64,000 nucleotides of DNA from Paraburkholderia sp. HP33-1 (GTDB lineage Bacteria; Pseudomonadota; Gammaproteobacteria; Burkholderiales; Burkholderiaceae): assembly GCF_021390595.1 (NCBI RefSeq), contig NZ_JAJEJR010000002.1, positions 1,178,001 to 1,242,000 of the forward strand, given 5' to 3'. Under the pieces are notes generated by a model, which was given only the letters and a program-made list of their open reading frames with translations, was not told the origin of the DNA and did not search any database. Both the position numbers and the translations under genes were made by a program. Positions 36,466 through 45,520 of the stretch are shown here, in pieces. Numbering within the stretch: the first letter of the stretch is position 1; each line of letters opens with the position of its first letter.

Positions 36466-37599
36466 TTACTTGTCGACGACGAGATCGGTCAGGGGCTTGC
36501 TACAGCACAGCAGCACCATGCCCTGATCGATCTCGCGCTGACGGATCCCGCCCGCGTGCTTCATCGCCACTTCGCCGGATACGAGCTTCACCTTGCAGGT
36601 TCCGCACATGCCTTGCGTACACGACGCCGGCAGCCGCACGCCCGCCTGCTTCGCGGCATCGAGCACATGCTGGCCACTGCCGCACTCGATCTCGCGATGA
36701 CTGCGGGTGAAGCTCACCTTGAAACGGGTTGCGGTTTCGACCGGGGCGGCCACCTCGCCGACGGTCTCGAACGAAAAGCTTTCCTCGTGATAGTGCTTGC
36801 GATCGAAACCGCCCTCATCGAGCAGATTGCGCACGGCCTGCATATACGGCGCGGGGCCGCAGGTGAAAATCTCGCGCTCCAGAAAATCCGGCGCGATGAG
36901 TTTCAGCAGCGGCAGTGTCAGAAAGCCGGTGACGCCAGGCCAATTGGTGCGCGCTCCCACACGTTCGCACACGAACGCGGTGCGGAAATGCGCCTGATTC
37001 GCGGCGATCAGATCGAGCTCGCGCGCGAAGATGATGTCGTCCGGCGTGCGCGCGCTATGCACGAACACGATATCGCTGTCCTCGCCGAGTTCATGATGCG
37101 CGCGGCTCATCGACATCAGCGGCGTGATGCCCGAGCCCGCCGACAGAAACAGAAACTTGCGCGCCGGGTGCCGCGCGCAGGTGAATTCGCCGGCCGGACC
37201 CAGCACGCGCACCTGCATACCCGCATGCAGATGGTCGTGCAACCAGTTGGACACCGTGCCGCCCGGCACGCGCTTCACGGTAATCGAGATCGTATGCGGC
37301 CGCGTGGGCGGCGACGAGATCGTATAGCAGCGATTGATCGTCTCACCGTTGATCTCCAACTCCAGCGTGATGAACTGCCCCGGCTCGAACACGAACGCCC
37401 GACCGGATGGCGCGCGGAAGAAAAAGCTCTTCACGTCGTGCGTTTCGTTGCGGACCTGGCAGCACACTAGCGTGTCGTCTGCGTCGCTGCTCCAGCGTGC
37501 GGGCAGCGCGTCCCAGAAGCGCGGCTGCGTGACGCGGCTCGACGCGTCGGCTAAAGTCTGATCGATGCCCGGTTGAAACATGGCCTGATCGCGCATCAT
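36466..37599 (-). CDS. gbcB: Glycine betaine monooxygenase reductase subunit
   Basis: 377 residues. It passes electrons from NAD(P)H to the Rieske subunit GbcA. The FAD domain has RCYTISSPP near 113-121, the NAD domain FLFLSAGSGITPLMSMSR near 172-189 and FTCGPAPYMQAVRNLL. A C-terminal plant-type 2Fe-2S domain has CTQGMCGTCKVKLVSGEV with the fourth Cys in LLCCSKP. GGGGGA before the ATG at 37599 supports the start. It follows gbcA by 34 bases. In Pseudomonas gbcA and gbcB are required for growth on betaine. Confidence 0.93.
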   Translation of the reverse strand: MMRDQAMFQPGIDQTLADASSRVTQPRFWDALPARWSSDADDTLVCCQVRNETHDVKSFFFRAPSGRAFVFEPGQFITLELEINGETINRCYTISSPPTRPHTISITVKRVPGGTVSNWLHDHLHAGMQVRVLGPAGEFTCARHPARKFLFLSAGSGITPLMSMSRAHHELGEDSDIVFVHSARTPDDIIFARELDLIAANQAHFRTAFVCERVGARTNWPGVTGFLTLPLLKLIAPDFLEREIFTCGPAPYMQAVRNLLDEGGFDRKHYHEESFSFETVGEVAAPVETATRFKVSFTRSHREIECGSGQHVLDAAKQAGVRLPASCTQGMCGTCKVKLVSGEVAMKHAGGIRQREIDQGMVLLCCSKPLTDLVVDK

Positions 37600-37633
37600 G
37601 GTTGTCCCCCCGCTCCTCATTGCGGTGTTGCGC

Positions 37634-38920
37634 TCAGCGCACGAACGACACGACTTTCTCGCCGTGCAACGTCTGCGGGTTCGCGTCGTAATCCGCAAGA
37701 CGGCCGACGTACCACTCGCAGAACTTCTCGACGAGCCCTTCGGTGAACGGCGAGTACGGACCGGGCTCATATGCGCTGCTCATCGCGCCGCGCTGCGAAT
37801 ATTCGACGAGCGCGCGATCCTGGTCGTTCGTCGCGCGCCACACGGCGGTCAGATTGTCGACGGCGTAATCGATGCCCTCGCGCGCGTCCTTGTGCACGAG
37901 CCACTTGGTGCGTACCAGTGTCTTGCCGGCCGACAGCGGAATTACCGAGAACGTGACGATGTGGTCGCTCATGAAGTGATGCCACGAGTTCGGCTGGGTC
38001 CAGAAAGAAAGTCCACCGAGATCGGGCAGCTCGAAACCGCCGAGCAGTTTCTTCGACGCGACCTTCGCATCGAGCGTCTGCGATTCGCCGTCGCGATCGA
38101 GCGGCAGACGCTGCGTGCGAAACCCGGTGACGAGATCGGCGAGCCGCTCGATTTCGGCCGACGGCAACCGCATCGCCTCCCACTGCGCGGTGCGGCGTGC
38201 GACCGTCGCATCGAACGCGGCCATGCCCTCCTCGTTTGCTGGTGTGCGCTGATAACCGAAGCCGTACTCGTACAGCGAGATGGTCAACTCGGGATGGTTC
38301 GCGACGCAGTGATAGCACTCGCGATTGTTCTCCATCGTGAGCTTCCAGTTGCCCTCTTCGATGATGTCGATCGACGCGGCGATCTTGCAGCCGGCCAGAT
38401 CGTGCGGCAACAGATACGGCTCCATCGCGGCGCGCATCACGGAGAAATCGGCGGGCGGCTGCTCGGCGAGGCAGATGAAAATCAGCCCGGCGAGATTCTC
38501 GACGTGCACTGCTTTCAGACTATGCTTGCAGCGGTCGAACTGCTCGCTCATGTGTTCGGCGAACATCAGGTCGCCGTTCAGGCTGTAAGTCCAGCTGTGG
38601 TACGGACAGACGATATTGCCGAGCGAGCCCTTGCCGGTATTGCACAGACGTGCACCGCGATGGCGGCACACGTTGTGAAACGCGCGCACCTGCATGTCAT
38701 CGTCGCGCACGATCAGGATCGAATCGTCACCGATTTCCACCGTCACGTAGTCGCCTGGTTCGGGCACATCGGGCTCGACCGCCACCTGAATCCAGTGCCG
38801 CCGGAAAATCGCGTCGAGGTCGAGCGCGAAAATATCCTCGCTCGTATAGAACGGCGCTTCGAGTGTGTAATTCGGCTTGCGGCGTTCGATCATTGTGCGA
38901 ACGTCTGCGGAAACTTTCAT
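37634..38920 (-). CDS. gbcA: Glycine betaine monooxygenase, Rieske oxygenase subunit
   Basis: 428 residues. It oxidatively demethylates glycine betaine to dimethylglycine plus formaldehyde. The Rieske 2Fe-2S ligands are Cys85, His87, Cys105 and His108 (CRHRGARLC and CPYHSW). The mononuclear iron site is carried by TMENNRECYHCVANHPEL with His204 and His209. The C-terminal beta-sheet domain is complete. It sits 42 bases downstream of etfB. This is the first committed step of the pathway here. Confidence 0.95.
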   Translation of the reverse strand: MKVSADVRTMIERRKPNYTLEAPFYTSEDIFALDLDAIFRRHWIQVAVEPDVPEPGDYVTVEIGDDSILIVRDDDMQVRAFHNVCRHRGARLCNTGKGSLGNIVCPYHSWTYSLNGDLMFAEHMSEQFDRCKHSLKAVHVENLAGLIFICLAEQPPADFSVMRAAMEPYLLPHDLAGCKIAASIDIIEEGNWKLTMENNRECYHCVANHPELTISLYEYGFGYQRTPANEEGMAAFDATVARRTAQWEAMRLPSAEIERLADLVTGFRTQRLPLDRDGESQTLDAKVASKKLLGGFELPDLGGLSFWTQPNSWHHFMSDHIVTFSVIPLSAGKTLVRTKWLVHKDAREGIDYAVDNLTAVWRATNDQDRALVEYSQRGAMSSAYEPGPYSPFTEGLVEKFCEWYVGRLADYDANPQTLHGEKVVSFVR

Positions 38921-38962
38921 TTTGTGCTCCGTTGCGTGTCACGTCTGGCGCCGCGCCAGGCC

Positions 38963-39742
38963 CTAGTAATCCACCAGTTGATGCTCGCGCAAATACGCGA
39001 GGATCACTTGTGCTTTTTCGACGGAACTCCCTTCAATTACGACGCTGCCGCCGCGGCTCTCGGTCGTCGTCGCCGAGAGCATGCGCGCGTGGCCCGAGCG
39101 CTTTTCGGCGGCGGCGAGCCGCACCGGTTTCGGGGTTGCGGGGCGGATGGTCCATGCGGACTGGTCGGGAGCGGTACTGTGCTGGTGGTTCGCGGCAGGC
39201 GCGGCGTTGCACTGGATCGTGCCTTCGCGCAGCCGCGCATAGGCGTACGACGTCACGGCGTTCGCGAGCGGATGCACGGCGATCAACGCGGGCAGTTGCA
39301 CCTCGACGCGCCGTCGCACGCCCTTCGGCATGTACTGCCGGACCTGCGCGCAAGCGGCGCGGACGCTCAGATCAACGACCGCGCCAACGAGCGGCACCGC
39401 CAGCGCATGCGCGACGCGATATGGCAGCATGCCGCTATCGAAGCCGCCTTCACCACGCGTGCCGGTCAGCACCATTTCGTACCCACGCAAGCGCGCGGCG
39501 AGGTGCGGCACCGGATCGGCGTCGGGCGGCATGTCGAGCGCTTCGACCGAGCGCGCGCCGAGCGCCAGATACTCCTTCAACGCAGCGTTCGACGGATCGC
39601 CCGCGTGCAGCACGTCGAGCGTCGCGCCATGCGTTCTGGCGAGCGACAGCGCCAGCGCCAACGCGGCCGCATCGTTGCGGCTGTAGCGCGCCACGCCACT
39701 GACCGGATGACGTCCGACTGATACCAGCACGGCGATCTTCAT
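38963..39742 (-). CDS. etfB: Electron transfer flavoprotein beta subunit for dimethylglycine oxidation
   Basis: 259 residues. ETF-beta fold: MKIAVLVSVGRHPVSGVARYSRNDAAALALALSLA at the N-terminus, GYEMVLTGTRGEGGFDSGMLPYRVAHALAVPLVGAVVDL near 90-127. It is a divergent member, with only the general ETF-beta pattern. The start overlaps the etfA stop by 4 bases (ATGA), so the subunits are translationally coupled. It lies between dgcB and gbcA and probably accepts electrons from the dimethylglycine dehydrogenase for the quinone pool. Confidence 0.85.
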   Translation of the reverse strand: MKIAVLVSVGRHPVSGVARYSRNDAAALALALSLARTHGATLDVLHAGDPSNAALKEYLALGARSVEALDMPPDADPVPHLAARLRGYEMVLTGTRGEGGFDSGMLPYRVAHALAVPLVGAVVDLSVRAACAQVRQYMPKGVRRRVEVQLPALIAVHPLANAVTSYAYARLREGTIQCNAAPAANHQHSTAPDQSAWTIRPATPKPVRLAAAEKRSGHARMLSATTTESRGGSVVIEGSSVEKAQVILAYLREHQLVDY

Positions 39743-40926
39743 GCGAGCACTCCTTCGGCGAGCCTGCCCGGCTCCAGCAGCGCGGCCGAGGTCGCGCGCG
39801 CGCCGCGCGCCGCCGCAGCCGCTTCGTTGAGCGCCGCGATGGTTTCCTGCGCGTCCGCGATCACGGTCAGATTCGCGCGCTTCGCGATCGGCGCGCTCGC
39901 GTCGAGATTCACCGCGATCACGTGGCGGCAATCCTTGATGCCCTGCAGATGCTGCACCGCGCCCGAGATGCCGAACGCGATGTACACGCTCGCCTCGACG
40001 GTCTTGCCGGTCGCACCGATCTGTTTGTCGCGCGTGAACTTGCCATCGTCGACGGCGACCCGGCTCGCGCCGATCGCGGCGCCGAGGGTGCCCGCGAGCC
40101 GCTCGAACGCGGGCACGTCGCTCACGCCGTTGCCCGCCGACACGATGAAGTCCGCTTCTTCCAGTGCGACTTGCGCGGCGTCGATTTCGTCGATGCCGAG
40201 ATCGCGTACCGCGCGCTGCGCCGCTGTGGCGTCTGCCTCGCGGTCGAAGCGCCACGCGACCCGCTCGCCCGCGCCGACGAACGGCAGCTTCGGATCGACC
40301 GCATTCGGCGCGAGCAGCACGACCTCGGGCAGCGCGCGATAGGCGAGCGCCGTATTCGCGCGAACATAACTGGCGACGTGCCCGGCATCGATCTCGACGA
40401 CATGCGTCGCAACGCTTGCATCGGCCGCCGCCGCATAACGCCGGCCGAGGTCGCCATCGCCCGTCGCGTTGTCGGGCAGAAAGACATGAGTTGGCGCGTA
40501 GGCCGCGACGCAGGCGGCCAAGGCGTTCAGTTCATCGGCGGGCGCGTACGTGCGGCAATCGAACATCGGCAATTCGATCAGCTTGTCGGCACCGAGCGCG
40601 GCGGCATCGCCGGAGAATTGGCCGAACACGAGCAGCACGACCTCAGTGAAGTCATCCGCGATCAGTGCGGCGCCGGCGAGCGTCTGGCGTGCGTGTACAT
40701 CGAGTGCGCCGCGCTCCGCATGGGCGGCGACCAGCAGCACATGATTCGGCGTGGCTATCGTGCGGCGCGGCTTCGGCTGTTCGTGATGCGCGGTCCGACG
40801 TGCAGCCGATAGCGTGGCGGCCCCGGCGTCCGCGACGCCAACCGCGCCGAGCGTGATGCGTTTGAGTCCCTCCGCCGTCAGCGTGAACGGGCGGCGCGGA
40901 TCGATCCGTTTGAGCGTATTCATCAT
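39739..40926 (-). CDS. etfA: Electron transfer flavoprotein alpha subunit with N-terminal extension
   Basis: 395 residues, about 65-80 longer at the N-terminus than standard EtfA (about 310). The extra segment contains the basic motif KRIDPRRPFTLTAEGLKRITLG, and the ETF-alpha fold starts near NHVLLVAAHAERGALD (65-80). The FAD-binding C-domain has DVPAFERLAGTLGAAIGASRVAVDDGKF, GATGKTVEASVYIAFGISGAVQHLQGIKDC and IAVNLDASAPI. The extension looks like real protein rather than a wrong start, because its start is only 4 bases from the dgcB stop. It pairs with etfB. Confidence 0.88.
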   Translation of the reverse strand: MMNTLKRIDPRRPFTLTAEGLKRITLGAVGVADAGAATLSAARRTAHHEQPKPRRTIATPNHVLLVAAHAERGALDVHARQTLAGAALIADDFTEVVLLVFGQFSGDAAALGADKLIELPMFDCRTYAPADELNALAACVAAYAPTHVFLPDNATGDGDLGRRYAAAADASVATHVVEIDAGHVASYVRANTALAYRALPEVVLLAPNAVDPKLPFVGAGERVAWRFDREADATAAQRAVRDLGIDEIDAAQVALEEADFIVSAGNGVSDVPAFERLAGTLGAAIGASRVAVDDGKFTRDKQIGATGKTVEASVYIAFGISGAVQHLQGIKDCRHVIAVNLDASAPIAKRANLTVIADAQETIAALNEAAAAARGARATSAALLEPGRLAEGVLA

Positions 40927-40930
40927 CGCG

Positions 40931-42847
40931 TTACTCCAGCGCCGCCGCGACCAGTTCGGCCACGTCGAGCACTTCCGGACGCGGCCCCACCACCCCTTCG
41001 AGCATCGCCGTGCAATTCGGGCAGCCGACCGCGACGATCTCCGCGCCGCTCGCGCGCGCATCCTCGATACGGATGTCGGGAATCCGCCGTTTGCCGGGAA
41101 TATCCGTGAGCGGTGCACCGCCGCCGCCACCGCAGCAGCGCCCGCGCAGACCGTGACGCTCCATCTCGACCACCTTGATGCCGATGCTCTTCAGCACGCG
41201 ACGCGGCGCTTCCGTCTCGCCGTTGTAGCGGCCTAGATAACAGGGGTCGTGATACGTGATGCTGCGCTCTGCGACCGCGGCGGCCGCGCGCGGCGACAGC
41301 TTGCCGCAAGCGATCAACTCGTCTATCAGGGCCGTGTGATGCTGAACCCGATAGAAGCCGCCGAGCGCGCGATATTCGTTGCGCAGGCTATGCAGCACAT
41401 GCGGGTCGGCTGTAACGATGCGCGTGAACGAGTACCGCGCGAGCGTGCCGATCAGCGTGCGGGCCAGTTGCTGGAATGTCGCTTCGTCGCCGAGCCGCCG
41501 CGCGGTGTCGCCGGTATCGGTTTCTACGCCGCCCAGCACCGCGTAATCGACACCCGCGCGGTTCAGCACCTTGACGAGCGCGCGCAGCGTGCGCTGATAG
41601 CGCATGTCGAACGCGCCTTCGCCGGCGATCAGCAGCACGTCCACGTGACGCCCCGGCTGCGCGACCTGCACCTGCAGATCGACGGCCCAGTCGTAACGCG
41701 CGCCGATGTCGTAGCCGTTCACGCTGCCGGTTTCGCGCAGATTCGCGAGCGTCGCCGGCCCTTTGCCCGGCACGCTGCCCTCGACGAGCGTCTGATTGCG
41801 GCGCATGTCCACGATCGCGTCGACATGCTCGATCAGCATCGGACACTCCTGCACACAGGCGCGGCAGGTCGTGCAGGACCACAGCGTGTCCGCTTCGATC
41901 AAAGTCGAAATGAGCGGCTTGCCGGGTGCGCCCGCGTGCGTGCCCACCGGAATGCCGGGCGTCGGGCTGCCCGCGTAGTGCGCGTCGGTGCCGCCGACCA
42001 TGCCGGTGACGAGATCCTGAATCAGCTTCTTCGGATTGAGCGGCTGACCGGCAGCGAAGGCGGGGCACGCCGCTTCGCATTTGCCGCATTGCACGCAGGC
42101 GTCGAAGCTGAGCAACTGGTTCCAGCGGAATTCGACCGGTTTGCCGACACCGTATTCTTTCGCGTCGAGCTGCGGTGTTTTCAGCGCGGTGGGCGGCACG
42201 GCCTCGCGAGATGCGGCGAAATCGGCAAAGCGCTCCTGACGCGGATGAAACGCAAGATGCAGGAGCCCCGCCAACGCATGTTTCATCGGACCGCCACGCG
42301 CCGCGCCGAACGTCATCGTGAATGCGCCGGCCGCGATCAGCAGCGCGACGAGCACGGCGAACGCGCCGGACAGGGCCGTCGCGGGCAGCGCGGTGAACAG
42401 CGCGAGACCGAGCGCGAACGCGCCGAGCAGCATCGGCAACTGATCCCACGGCCCGCGCGAGAGCCGCGCGGGAACCACCTTCGCGCCATGCCGGCGGCGC
42501 CACACAAACGCCGTGCCGATCAACATTGCCAGCGCGGCGAGAAAAATCAGCTTGTCGAGCCACGGCGAGTAGATCGCGAGCCCGTAGTTGACGAACACGA
42601 GCGCCATTGCGAGGATCGCGCCTCCAGCCGTGGCAACGTGCGTGCGTGCGATGTACGGATCGCGCGCGACCACACGATGCAGGTCGACGAAGTAACGCTT
42701 CGGGATCGCGAGCAGATTGGCCCAACCATACGCGCCCGCGGCGCTCGCGCGGCCTTCGCGCCAGTAGGCGGCGCGGCGTGCGAGCGCGAACGCTAGACCG
42801 GCCACCGACACCCACAGCAGGACGGTGATGACAAACACGGGGCTCAT
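40931..42847 (-). CDS. dgcB: Dimethylglycine dehydrogenase component DgcB (iron-sulfur membrane protein)
   Basis: 638 residues. The N-terminal half has about four to five membrane helices (roughly 3-25, 70-95, 100-120, 140-185). Two 4Fe-4S cluster motifs follow (CVQCGKCEAACP and CTTCRACVQECP), then two CCG-type domains (HDPCYLGRYNGE and GRCCGGGGGAPL). This organisation matches heterodisulfide-reductase-like electron carriers and the DgcB of Pseudomonas. It forms with DgcA the dimethylglycine demethylase that produces sarcosine. It begins 2 bases after dgcA and ends 4 bases before etfA, so the genes are coupled. Confidence 0.92.
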   Translation of the reverse strand: MSPVFVITVLLWVSVAGLAFALARRAAYWREGRASAAGAYGWANLLAIPKRYFVDLHRVVARDPYIARTHVATAGGAILAMALVFVNYGLAIYSPWLDKLIFLAALAMLIGTAFVWRRRHGAKVVPARLSRGPWDQLPMLLGAFALGLALFTALPATALSGAFAVLVALLIAAGAFTMTFGAARGGPMKHALAGLLHLAFHPRQERFADFAASREAVPPTALKTPQLDAKEYGVGKPVEFRWNQLLSFDACVQCGKCEAACPAFAAGQPLNPKKLIQDLVTGMVGGTDAHYAGSPTPGIPVGTHAGAPGKPLISTLIEADTLWSCTTCRACVQECPMLIEHVDAIVDMRRNQTLVEGSVPGKGPATLANLRETGSVNGYDIGARYDWAVDLQVQVAQPGRHVDVLLIAGEGAFDMRYQRTLRALVKVLNRAGVDYAVLGGVETDTGDTARRLGDEATFQQLARTLIGTLARYSFTRIVTADPHVLHSLRNEYRALGGFYRVQHHTALIDELIACGKLSPRAAAAVAERSITYHDPCYLGRYNGETEAPRRVLKSIGIKVVEMERHGLRGRCCGGGGGAPLTDIPGKRRIPDIRIEDARASGAEIVAVGCPNCTAMLEGVVGPRPEVLDVAELVAAALE

Positions 42848-42849
42848 CG

Positions 42850-44913
42850 TCAGAAATCCTTGCAAAGGCGCAGCGCGTCGTAGATCGCGCCGTGAATGTT
42901 GTGCATCGAGATGCAGTCGCCGACCCGGAACAGCAGGAAGCGACCGTTGCCGAGCGCCTCGTCGAGACACGGCTGCGGTTCGGACGCGAACAGCTTGTGT
43001 ACGTCGACCTGGCCACGATTGACCGATTCCGGCTTCAGCTTCCAGTAAAGCTGGTCGTTCGGAACGCTGCCGTTTTCGATCACCACCTGATCGACCGCGC
43101 GCTCTTCCTGCTCCTCGGTGTACTCGTTGCGGATCACGGCGATCTTCTTGCCGTCCTCTTCGTACACCTTGTCGAGCCAGTAGTTCGGCGTGTGGATCAC
43201 GCCTTGCGCGTAGAGGCGGCGATAGAAGATCGGGAACGTCGTGCCGCCGACGTCGTCGGCGACCTTCACGTCGGGCGTGACGATCTCCACGTTCGCGCCG
43301 CGGCTCGCGATGAAATCGGCCACGCCCGCGCCCGCATGCGTGCTGACACCGTCGTACACGAGCACGTTCCTGCCCGGCTCGACCTTGCCGGCGAGCACGT
43401 CCCATGAACTGACCGCGAGCCCTGTATCGACACCCCACGCCGCGACCTGCGACGTGAACGCCGAGCCGCCCGTGGCAAGCACGACGATGTCCGGCTTCTC
43501 GGCCATGATGATGCGCTCGTCGGCGGCGACACCGAGACGGCGATCCACGCCGAGGCGCTTCGTCTCCATGTCGAACCAGCGCACGATGCCCGCCATCTGC
43601 TCGCGCTGCGGCGCTTTCGCCGCGAGCATGATCTGGCCGCCCACGTAATCGTTCTTCTCGAACAGCACCACGTCGTGACCGCGCGACTTCGCGACGCGCG
43701 CTGCTTCGAGTCCCGCCGGTCCCGCGCCGACCACGACGACCTTGCGCTTCGGTCCGCGCGACCTGGCGATCACGTGCGGCATCGTCGCTTCTCGTGACGT
43801 CGCGGCGTTCTGCACGCACAGCACGTCGAGCCCGTTGTACTGACGGTCGATGCAGTAGTTCGCGCCGACGCACTGTTTGATTTCGTCCTCGCGGCCATCG
43901 CGGATCTTGATGACCATATGCGGGTCGGCGATCTGCGCGCGCGTCATGCCGACGAGGTCGACCATACCGCTCGCGAGCAGCCGCTCGGCCTGGCCCGCGT
44001 CGCGAATACTTTGCGCGTGCATCACCGGCACCTTCACGACCTGTTTGATGCCCGCCGCGAGATGCACGAACGGCTCGGGCGGCAGCGCCATCGGCGGCAT
44101 GCAGTTGGCGAGCGTGTTGTGGGTGTCCGCCCCGGAACCGATCACGCCGAGATAGTCGATCAGGCCGCTCTCGCTCATCGCCTGGGCGATTTCCTTCAGT
44201 TGTTCGTGATCGAGCCCGTCTTCATGGAACTCGTCGCCGCACATGCGCAGGCCGACGCAAAAATCGGCGCCCACCGCCGCGCGCACCGCCTGCAACACTT
44301 CGACGCCGAAACGCAGGCGGTTTTCGAGCGAGCCACCCCATTCGTCGGTGCGAAAGTTGGTACGCGGGCTCCAGAACTGATCGATCAGATGCTGGTGCGC
44401 GGCCGAGATTTCGATGCCGTCCATGCCCGCATCCTTGACGCGCTTCGCGGCCGCCGCGAAGTCACCGATGATGCGGCAGATCTCTTCGACCTCGATGATC
44501 TTCGCGTTGCCGCGATGCACCGGCTCGCGCACACCGGACGGCGACATCAGATGCGGCCAGTGCTCGCCGTGAAACGCCGAGCGGCGTCCCATGTGAGTGG
44601 CCTGAATCATGATTTTCGCGCCATGCGCGTGCATCGCTTCGGCGAGCCGCGCGAGCGGATCGACGATTCGATCCGTGGCGAGATTCACCGATTTCCACCA
44701 GCCTTGCGGACTGTCGATCGACACCGGGCTCGAACCGCCGCACACCGCAAGTCCGACGCCGCCCTTCGCCTTTTCCTCGTAGTAGCGGATATAACGGTCG
44801 CCGGGCAGGCCACCCGGCTCCGCATAGACCTCCGCATGCGCGGTACTGACGATGCGGTTGCGCAGCGTCAGCTTGTTCAACGTGAGCGGCTTGAAAAGGT
44901 TCGGGTAACGCAT
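42850..44913 (-). CDS. dgcA: Dimethylglycine dehydrogenase component DgcA (OYE-type flavoprotein)
   Basis: 687 residues. The N-terminal TIM-barrel FMN domain (about 1-340, with MIQATHMGRRSAFHG and GMDGIEISAAHQHLIDQFWSP) is followed by FAD and NAD-type Rossmann domains (VVVVGAGPAGLEAARVAKSRG near 390). This is the trimethylamine-dehydrogenase/2,4-dienoyl-CoA-reductase layout. The iron-sulfur motif reads C348-VGA-NY-C354 ... C366, so one of the four usual Cys positions (351) is Ala. The ATG at 44913 matches the family start MRYPNLFKPL. It is 25 bases downstream of the V4R gene. Confidence 0.93.
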   Translation of the reverse strand: MRYPNLFKPLTLNKLTLRNRIVSTAHAEVYAEPGGLPGDRYIRYYEEKAKGGVGLAVCGGSSPVSIDSPQGWWKSVNLATDRIVDPLARLAEAMHAHGAKIMIQATHMGRRSAFHGEHWPHLMSPSGVREPVHRGNAKIIEVEEICRIIGDFAAAAKRVKDAGMDGIEISAAHQHLIDQFWSPRTNFRTDEWGGSLENRLRFGVEVLQAVRAAVGADFCVGLRMCGDEFHEDGLDHEQLKEIAQAMSESGLIDYLGVIGSGADTHNTLANCMPPMALPPEPFVHLAAGIKQVVKVPVMHAQSIRDAGQAERLLASGMVDLVGMTRAQIADPHMVIKIRDGREDEIKQCVGANYCIDRQYNGLDVLCVQNAATSREATMPHVIARSRGPKRKVVVVGAGPAGLEAARVAKSRGHDVVLFEKNDYVGGQIMLAAKAPQREQMAGIVRWFDMETKRLGVDRRLGVAADERIIMAEKPDIVVLATGGSAFTSQVAAWGVDTGLAVSSWDVLAGKVEPGRNVLVYDGVSTHAGAGVADFIASRGANVEIVTPDVKVADDVGGTTFPIFYRRLYAQGVIHTPNYWLDKVYEEDGKKIAVIRNEYTEEQEERAVDQVVIENGSVPNDQLYWKLKPESVNRGQVDVHKLFASEPQPCLDEALGNGRFLLFRVGDCISMHNIHGAIYDALRLCKDF

Positions 44914-44938
44914 CGCGATCGACCTCGGAATGCCCGGA

Positions 44939-45478
44939 TTAGATTGACGTGTGGGGCGAGACTTCGAACACGCAGTGCTCGTGCCCCTCCGCCGCGCAGC
45001 GCGCTTCCTGCGATCGCGACGGCGGCCCCTTGCGCGTGCCGTCGGGCGCCGTATCGTTGACCCAGTCAATCGCGCCCGCGAACCAGCCCGCGAACATGTA
45101 GCAGAGCTTGCCGGTCTTGCCCGGCTGCGCGAGCACGAACGACGAGTGGCGCAATTCGATGCGCGCATGCGAACTCGCGGGATCGGCTTCGATGACGCTG
45201 AACAGGCCCCAGCCGCGCTGCGACAGACGGTTCAGGTAATGCTCGATCACCGCCATGCCGGCAAGGCCGTGCTGCTTCGCTTCCTTGTCGCACCAGAAAT
45301 AGGCGGACTTGTAGCCGGCCTTGTAGAGAATCTGCTCGTACGTGTCGCGGCCGAGCGCTTCTTCAACAGCGACGTGGTTGTTCGTGAAGAAATGACGCGG
45401 CACGTAGAGCATCGGCAGCGCGTCGGTGGTCCAAACACCGGTGTCCGGATCAACGTCGATAGGCAGTTGGGGTTGCAT
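44939..45478 (-). CDS. V4R-like (DUF5943-type) protein in the betaine operon
   Basis: 179 residues. The C-terminal half resembles the V4R ligand-binding domain, ending ARCAAEGHEHCVFEVSP near 159-175, the conserved Cys/His pattern of this family. The N-terminal part has MLYVPRHFFTNNHVAVEEALGRDTYEQILYKAGYKSAYFW. No catalytic or transporter motif is visible. In Pseudomonas a gene of this type also stands next to dgcA. Its role is unknown; V4R domains bind small hydrophobic ligands or act as assembly factors, and here an accessory or sensory role is only a guess. It is 42 bases downstream of the M19 gene. Confidence 0.75.
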   Translation of the reverse strand: MQPQLPIDVDPDTGVWTTDALPMLYVPRHFFTNNHVAVEEALGRDTYEQILYKAGYKSAYFWCDKEAKQHGLAGMAVIEHYLNRLSQRGWGLFSVIEADPASSHARIELRHSSFVLAQPGKTGKLCYMFAGWFAGAIDWVNDTAPDGTRKGPPSRSQEARCAAEGHEHCVFEVSPHTSI

Positions 45479-45520
45479 GTGGGGGCTCCGTTGTTATCCG
45501 CTATAAAGAAGGGGCAAAGC

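Noticed and set aside
37598..39721. 707-codon open frame on the plus strand
   Set aside because: Antisense to gbcA and etfB, both of which have clear catalytic or family motifs; composition is shadow-like.
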